From: Mycoplasmatota bacterium
GTDB taxonomy: Bacteria; Bacillota_I; Bacilli_A; Izemoplasmatales; Izemoplasmataceae
Reading direction: 5' to 3'
Length of the DNA stretch: 9,047 nt
Assembly (NCBI GenBank): GCA_030641535.1
Contig: DAOWHG010000116.1
Coordinates: 1 to 9,047 of the forward strand
A model generated the notes under the pieces. The model was not told where the DNA came from. It did not search any database and saw only the letters and a program-made list of their open reading frames with translations. Positions 5,193 to 9,047 of this stretch are shown here, in pieces. Both the position numbers and the translations under genes were made by a program. The number at the start of each line of letters is the position of its first letter. Position 1 is the stretch's first letter.

Positions 5193-6445
5193 TATTTTCC
5201 ACTCATAAAATCTTTAAGTTTTTTAGATCTTGAAGGGTGTCTTAATTTACGAAGAGCTTTTGCTTCAATTTGTCTAATACGTTCACGAGTAACACCAAAT
5301 TCTCTTCCAACTTCTTCTAATGTTCTACTACGCCCATCAAGTAATCCAAAACGCATTCTCAAAACTTTTTCTTCTCTATCAGTTAATGTCTCAAGTACAT
5401 TATCAAGTTCTCGTTTAAGCATTATTTTAGAAGTAAATTCCATTGGTGTTAGATTATCATGATCCTGAATTAAATCACCTAAACTTGAATCTTCCTCTTC
5501 ACCAACAGGTGACTCTAAAGATATCGGTTCTTGTGCTACTTTTTGTATTATTTGTACTTTTTCAACGCTTATTCCCATTCTTTCAGCAACTTCTTCAGGA
5601 TGAGGTTCACGTTTTAATTCTTGAATTAATTGACGTTGAGTACGTACAAGTTTATTAATAGTTTCTACCATGTGCACAGGTATTCTAATCGTTCTAGCTT
5701 GATCGGCAATCGCTCTCGTGATTGCTTGTCTAATCCACCATGTTGCATACGTAGAAAATTTGAATCCTTTTGTGTGGTCAAACTTCCCAACAGCTTTCAT
5801 TAGTCCCATATTACCTTCCTGAATTAAATCAAGAAATTGCATTCCACGACCGACATACCTTTTAGCAATTGATACTACAAGTCTTAAGTTAGCTTCAACT
5901 AATTTATTCTTTGCTAGCTCACCTCTAAACATTATCTCTTCAACTGTTTTTTTATATTCTGGAGTAATCTCTTCTCCAGAAGCAACAAGTTCATCAAATT
6001 GTTCTCTTGCCATTTTAGCATTAGCAATATCAATTGCTAATTCAACTTCTTTTGTGCCCTCAAGTAAATCAACTCTCCCAATTTCTTTCAAGTACATTCT
6101 TACAGGATCATCTACTTTAATTGAAATTTGACTTTCAAACGATTTATCATGAAGTAACTCTTCTTCAATATCTTTAGTAAAATCTAGATCTAAAACTATG
6201 CTCGGATCTAAATCATCTTCTTCTTCTATTACTGCACTTTCATCTGCAAATTCTAATTTAGTTGTATCATAACTTACCATTTCTTCTTCACTAACTACAT
6301 CTACTTGTCTTTTCTCAAGTTCAGCAACAATAATATCAAAATCTTCAGTTTCATCACTTACATACTTTAATATTTCTTTTACTGCAATGTAACCTTTTAC
6401 CTTGTTAATATCAACTAATTCCTGAATGATTTTATCTTTGTCCAT
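5192..6445 (-). CDS. rpoD: RNA polymerase primary sigma factor RpoD/SigA
   Basis: This is the housekeeping sigma factor that directs RNA polymerase to promoters such as those at 2579-2607 and 3508-3536. From ATG at 6445 it has 417 residues. Region 1.1 covers about 1-55, followed by an acidic linker (about 53-100). Region 1.2 begins at DPVRMYLKEIGRV (113-125). Region 2 includes ANLRLVVSIAKRYVGRGMQF, DLIQEGNMGLMKAV and STYATWWIRQAITRAI, which melt and read the -10. Region 3 has VHMVETINKL, and region 4 has the helix-turn-helix EEVGREFGVTRERIRQIEAKALRKLRHP. It is longer than Bacillus SigA (371), mainly through about 30 extra residues between regions 1.2 and 2.1. The start is fixed by AAGGAGG six nt upstream; an in-frame ATG at 6469 lacks such a site. 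Its 5' end overlaps dnaG by 14 nt. Confidence 0.97.
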   Translation of the reverse strand: MDKDKIIQELVDINKVKGYIAVKEILKYVSDETEDFDIIVAELEKRQVDVVSEEEMVSYDTTKLEFADESAVIEEEDDLDPSIVLDLDFTKDIEEELLHDKSFESQISIKVDDPVRMYLKEIGRVDLLEGTKEVELAIDIANAKMAREQFDELVASGEEITPEYKKTVEEIMFRGELAKNKLVEANLRLVVSIAKRYVGRGMQFLDLIQEGNMGLMKAVGKFDHTKGFKFSTYATWWIRQAITRAIADQARTIRIPVHMVETINKLVRTQRQLIQELKREPHPEEVAERMGISVEKVQIIQKVAQEPISLESPVGEEEDSSLGDLIQDHDNLTPMEFTSKIMLKRELDNVLETLTDREEKVLRMRFGLLDGRSRTLEEVGREFGVTRERIRQIEAKALRKLRHPSRSKKLKDFMSGK

Positions 6446-8210
6446 GTTTTGCCTCCTTAATATATACATCTCTGTATTTTGCTAATTCAATCTTCTCAAT
6501 AATCGTTGGTGCGGTTTTTATTTTCTCTTCAAGTTCTATTTGAAGATGGGAATTAATATACTCCTGAATAGCTTCAATTAAGTCCTCATACTCTTTATCA
6601 TAAAGTTCAATCATCTTATTTTTTACTTTTGAATTATAAAAATGTGATTGATCTTCATTCAAGATTTTGATTAACTCAACATCGCTTATTTCAGAATTTT
6701 TACTATCTTCTAAGTTTTTATAATGTCTATCTTCAATTATATGTTTAATATCTCTACTCATTGAATTTATATAAAATATTTCACCAAATTCAGCATTGAA
6801 TTTCAGCACATATTTAATATCACTGAGGAAATAGCTTAACAATCTTCTTTCAGCAAATAAATACTTAGTATCTATTTGAATTGGTCTTCTTAAAGCAGCC
6901 CCTACATTTTGAATATTCTTCTTTGTATACTGGTAAAAATCTTGTCTAATAGATTCAGAAGAAATATTAACATCTTTAGCTAAACGTTTAATATAACTCT
7001 CAATAATAGTATTTGATGTATTCTTAATTAAATCAAAAATAGTTTTCTTAAAATGTTCAATATCCAACATTTTGGAAAAATCAATATTCATATTGTTTTT
7101 CAAATAAGTAAATTCAATTTTATCAATCCATTTATCATTAATATAACTATTTAATTCAGCAGCTGAATACTTTGTAAGGTAGTCATCGGGATCTAAATTA
7201 TCAGGAAGTAAAACAATCTTAACTTGCATCTTTTCATTTTCAAAAAGTTTTATAGCTCTTGTTGTTGCTTCTATTCCAGCAGGGTCTCCATCATAACAAA
7301 TAGTTACATTATTAGTATATCTCTTCATTAGCTTCACTTGTTCAAGTGTAAGAGATGTTCCCATTGATGCGACACTTTCTTTAATATTAGCTCTAAAAGC
7401 AGCTATTACATCCATGTACCCTTCAAATAGTACAACTCTATTATTCTTTTTTATTTCATTAACTGCATTATTTAAGTTATAGATAACTTTACTCTTTGTA
7501 AAAATAATCGTTTGAGGACTATTAATGTATTTAGGAGAATCCTTATCTGTTTTTATATAACTTCTCCCAGAAAATCCAACTGTGTTTCCTCTTTCATCTA
7601 ATATAGGGAATATAATACGTTCTCTAAATAAATCATAAAAAGAGTCAGTTTTACTTTTTTTAACTAAACCTAAGTCGTGTAAGTCAGATACTAAAATACC
7701 TTTTTCCGTAAGGGTTTTATATAAGACATCATATTCATTAGGTGATAACCCTATATTAAATGCATTTATAACCTCTGCACTTATTCCTCTACTTGAAAGA
7801 TATTTTTTAGCTAAAACACCTTGTTTAGTACTTGATAAGAATAACTTATAGAAGTTCTCTGCATCCTTATTAATTTCATAATGCTTTTTATGAGGATTCT
7901 CTTTTTTATAGCTAGAGAAATCGAGGTTTATATTTGCTTTAATAGCCAAATCTTCAACTGCTTCAACAAATGTAATATTTTCTGTTTTTTGTTTAAAAGT
8001 AATCGCATTACCTTTTTCACCACATGAGAAACATGTGTATATTTTTCTTTCAGGCTCTACTGAAAACGAAGGTGTTTTCTCATTATGAAAAGGGCATAAT
8101 CCAAAATAACTCTTTCCTTTTTTAGAAAGAGCTACTTTTTCAGATATAATATCAACTATATCTGTTTTTTGTAAAACTTCTTTGATTACCTCTTCATTGA
8201 TTTTCGGCAT
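6432..8210 (-). CDS. dnaG: DNA primase DnaG
   Basis: DnaG makes the short RNA primers for chromosome replication and works with the replicative helicase at the fork. The 592 residues show three parts. The N-terminal CHC2 zinc-binding domain has Cys39-x2-His42 and Cys60-x2-Cys63 within YFGLCPFHNEKTPSF and YTCFSCGEKGN. The catalytic core contains DLFRERIIFPI and GFSGRS (about 193-216). Its TOPRIM fold has Glu263 in LFEGYMDVIA and Asp307/Asp309 in YDGDPAGIEAT. A variable Lys/Glu-rich C-terminal part (about 440-592) is probably the helicase-interaction region. ATG lies 8 nt after the glyS stop, and its AGGTGA Shine-Dalgarno overlaps that stop. The 3' end contains the rpoD Shine-Dalgarno and overlaps rpoD by 14 nt. 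Length is normal for low-GC Gram-positives and all metal ligands and acidic residues are intact. Confidence 0.97.
   Translation of the reverse strand: MPKINEEVIKEVLQKTDIVDIISEKVALSKKGKSYFGLCPFHNEKTPSFSVEPERKIYTCFSCGEKGNAITFKQKTENITFVEAVEDLAIKANINLDFSSYKKENPHKKHYEINKDAENFYKLFLSSTKQGVLAKKYLSSRGISAEVINAFNIGLSPNEYDVLYKTLTEKGILVSDLHDLGLVKKSKTDSFYDLFRERIIFPILDERGNTVGFSGRSYIKTDKDSPKYINSPQTIIFTKSKVIYNLNNAVNEIKKNNRVVLFEGYMDVIAAFRANIKESVASMGTSLTLEQVKLMKRYTNNVTICYDGDPAGIEATTRAIKLFENEKMQVKIVLLPDNLDPDDYLTKYSAAELNSYINDKWIDKIEFTYLKNNMNIDFSKMLDIEHFKKTIFDLIKNTSNTIIESYIKRLAKDVNISSESIRQDFYQYTKKNIQNVGAALRRPIQIDTKYLFAERRLLSYFLSDIKYVLKFNAEFGEIFYINSMSRDIKHIIEDRHYKNLEDSKNSEISDVELIKILNEDQSHFYNSKVKNKMIELYDKEYEDLIEAIQEYINSHLQIELEEKIKTAPTIIEKIELAKYRDVYIKEAKHGQR
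6452..6458 (-). promoter_or_regulatory. Shine-Dalgarno deciding the rpoD start
   Basis: AAGGAGG lies 6 nt before ATG 6443-6445, an ideal arrangement. The longer open frame would start at 6469, 11 nt upstream of this site, and would place the Shine-Dalgarno inside its own coding sequence. The extra residues (MYILRRQN) also do not resemble a sigma region 1.1 start. Confidence 0.9.
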
Positions 8211-8214
8211 TTAA

Positions 8215-8220
8215 TCACCT
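8215..8220 (-). promoter_or_regulatory. Shine-Dalgarno of dnaG overlapping the glyS stop codon
   Basis: AGGTGA lies 4 nt before the dnaG ATG (8208-8210), and its AG is part of the TAG stop of glyS (8219-8221). A ribosome ending glyS would stand on the dnaG initiation site, which suggests coupled translation. Confidence 0.75.
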
Positions 8221-9047
8221 AATAATATAGTTTTTCCAATAAATATGGAACTAGTTCTTCTTTTGTTAATATAACTTGTTTCATAGTGTCTCTATCTCTA
8301 ATAGTAAATTTGTTTTCTTTGATTGCTAAGTCATCAATTGTTAGTGCAAATGGAGTTCCAATTGCGTCCTGACGACGATATCTTCTACCAATTTTACCTG
8401 AATCATCATAAGTAACAGTAAAAAACTTACTTAAATAAGTTACCATTTCATCTGCTAATTCTTTATGGTATTTCTTGATTAGAGGAAATACTGCAACTTT
8501 GTATGGTGCTAGACTTGGAATTAATCTTAGATTAATTCTTTCTTCATCATTTTCAAGTTTTTCATTAGTGTATGCTTCAGATAAAATAGCTAAGAAAAGT
8601 CGTTCTACACCAAGTGAAGGTTCAATTACATATGGTAAATACTTTTCGTTTGTAATTGGATCTAAATAAGTTAATGATTGCTTAGAGTATTCTTGATGTT
8701 GTTTTAAATCGTAATCAGTTCTTGAAGCTATACCCCATAATTCATCAAATCCCCATGGGAATTTATATTCGATATCTGTTGTTGCATTAGAGTAATGAGA
8801 AAGCTGTTCTTGTAAATGATCTCTCATTTTAATATTTTCTGGTTTTAACCCTAAAGATAATAAGAAATTATATGATTCATTCTTCCAGTATTCAAACCAT
8901 TTCATTTCATTTCCAGGTTTTGTGAAGAATTCTAATTCCATTTGTTCAAATTCTCTTGTTCTAAAAATAAAATTAACGGGTGTAATCTCATTTCTAAAAG
9001 ATTTACCAATTTGTCCACTATAGAGCAGCCATTTTTTTCGCGGGGGT
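8219..9047 (-). CDS. glyS: Glycyl-tRNA synthetase, single-chain type (5' part missing)
   Basis: This is a class II aminoacyl-tRNA synthetase that charges tRNA-Gly. It is the single-polypeptide dimeric form rather than the alpha/beta GlyQ-GlyS form. About 275 residues of its C-terminal side are visible. Motif 2 reads GQIGKSFRNEITPVNFIFRTREFEQMELEFF. Then come the catalytic-domain block FPWGFDELWGIASRTDYDL, motif 3 EPSLGVERLFLAIL, and the anticodon-binding domain from about LAPYKVAVFPLIKKY to the C-terminus (EELVPYLLEKLYY). The family is usually about 460 residues, so roughly 180 N-terminal residues, including motif 1, lie beyond the window. The ATG at 8941 is internal to motif 2 and is not a start. 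The frame stays open to the edge, but the residues before GQIGK (KKWLLYS, positions 9017-9037) do not fit the expected KLPFGI-type sequence. The last bases are unusually GC-rich, so the edge may contain an assembly error. Confidence 0.93.
   Translation of the reverse strand, partial: PPRKKWLLYSGQIGKSFRNEITPVNFIFRTREFEQMELEFFTKPGNEMKWFEYWKNESYNFLLSLGLKPENIKMRDHLQEQLSHYSNATTDIEYKFPWGFDELWGIASRTDYDLKQHQEYSKQSLTYLDPITNEKYLPYVIEPSLGVERLFLAILSEAYTNEKLENDEERINLRLIPSLAPYKVAVFPLIKKYHKELADEMVTYLSKFFTVTYDDSGKIGRRYRRQDAIGTPFALTIDDLAIKENKFTIRDRDTMKQVILTKEELVPYLLEKLYY

Noticed and set aside
4885..5658. Plus-strand open frames opposite trmK (4885-5151) and rpoD (5443-5658).
   Set aside because: Both are fully antisense to well-conserved genes and show no motif or start signal; they arise from codon composition on the other strand.
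6443..6469. Longer rpoD reading frame starting at the ATG of 6469.
   Set aside because: No Shine-Dalgarno precedes it, and a perfect one lies within it for the ATG at 6445; the extra residues do not look like sigma N-terminal sequence.
8475..8669. Plus-strand open frame of 64 codons opposite glyS.
   Set aside because: It is antisense to the conserved catalytic and anticodon-binding parts of GlyRS, and has no ribosome site or domain.
8939..8941. ATG at 8941 as the start of a short glyS.
   Set aside because: It is the Met of EFEQMELEFF inside class II motif 2, and the conserved reading frame continues upstream through FRNEITPVNFIFRTREF. The gene is cut by the window edge, not short.
1..9047. 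Search by eye for CRISPR repeats, transposases, tRNA or rRNA genes, toxin-antitoxin pairs and defence genes.
   Set aside because: No spaced direct repeats, insertion-sequence ends, cloverleaf sequences or relevant protein motifs were seen; all long frames are accounted for by housekeeping or transport genes.

Overview
The window is an AT-rich stretch from a low-GC Gram-positive-type bacterium. TGG encodes Trp (for example the tandem WW in sigma region 2) and TGA ends trmK, so the standard bacterial code is used. That argues against Mycoplasma-type code 4. It fits Firmicutes or the code-11 relatives of the Mollicutes (Acholeplasma, Izemoplasma or Haloplasma-like); this placement is an inference from gene content and style, not a search result. 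Nine genes are on the minus strand and one, a small ferredoxin, is on the plus strand.

Region 1 (1-2607, minus) is a complete regulated transport operon. It has a clear promoter, a lysine riboswitch (about 2408-2563), an intrinsic terminator under riboswitch control (2360-2385), then a lipoprotein substrate-binding protein, a permease, an ATPase and a closing terminator at the window edge. The riboswitch makes L-lysine the likely substrate: with lysine bound, the terminator forms and the importer is switched off.

Region 2 (2642-3428, minus) holds two small single genes, each followed by its own hairpin terminator: a VOC/glyoxalase-fold protein with a GTG start, and a YneF-type (UPF0154) single-span membrane protein. 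Region 3 (3508-3771, plus) is a 55-residue 2[4Fe-4S] ferredoxin gene with a strong promoter and ribosome binding site. It converges on the neighbouring operon, and both share one bidirectional terminator.

Region 4 (3769-9047, minus) is a tightly packed housekeeping operon, read glyS (5' part missing), dnaG, rpoD, trmK, nif3-like. Gaps are 8 nt or less, or the genes overlap. It joins tRNA charging, replication priming, the primary sigma factor and tRNA modification, the well-known 'macromolecular synthesis' neighbourhood of low-GC Gram-positives. The sequence shows that rpoD starts at 6445 (417 residues) at a canonical Shine-Dalgarno, not at the longer in-frame ATG at 6469.

I found no mobile element, CRISPR array, rRNA, tRNA, or convincing new defence or biosynthetic system. 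The most informative items are the complete lysine-riboswitch transport unit, the nearly lysine-free binding protein it controls, the ferredoxin gene, the insertion in the sigma factor, and a doubtful sequence at the right edge inside glyS.
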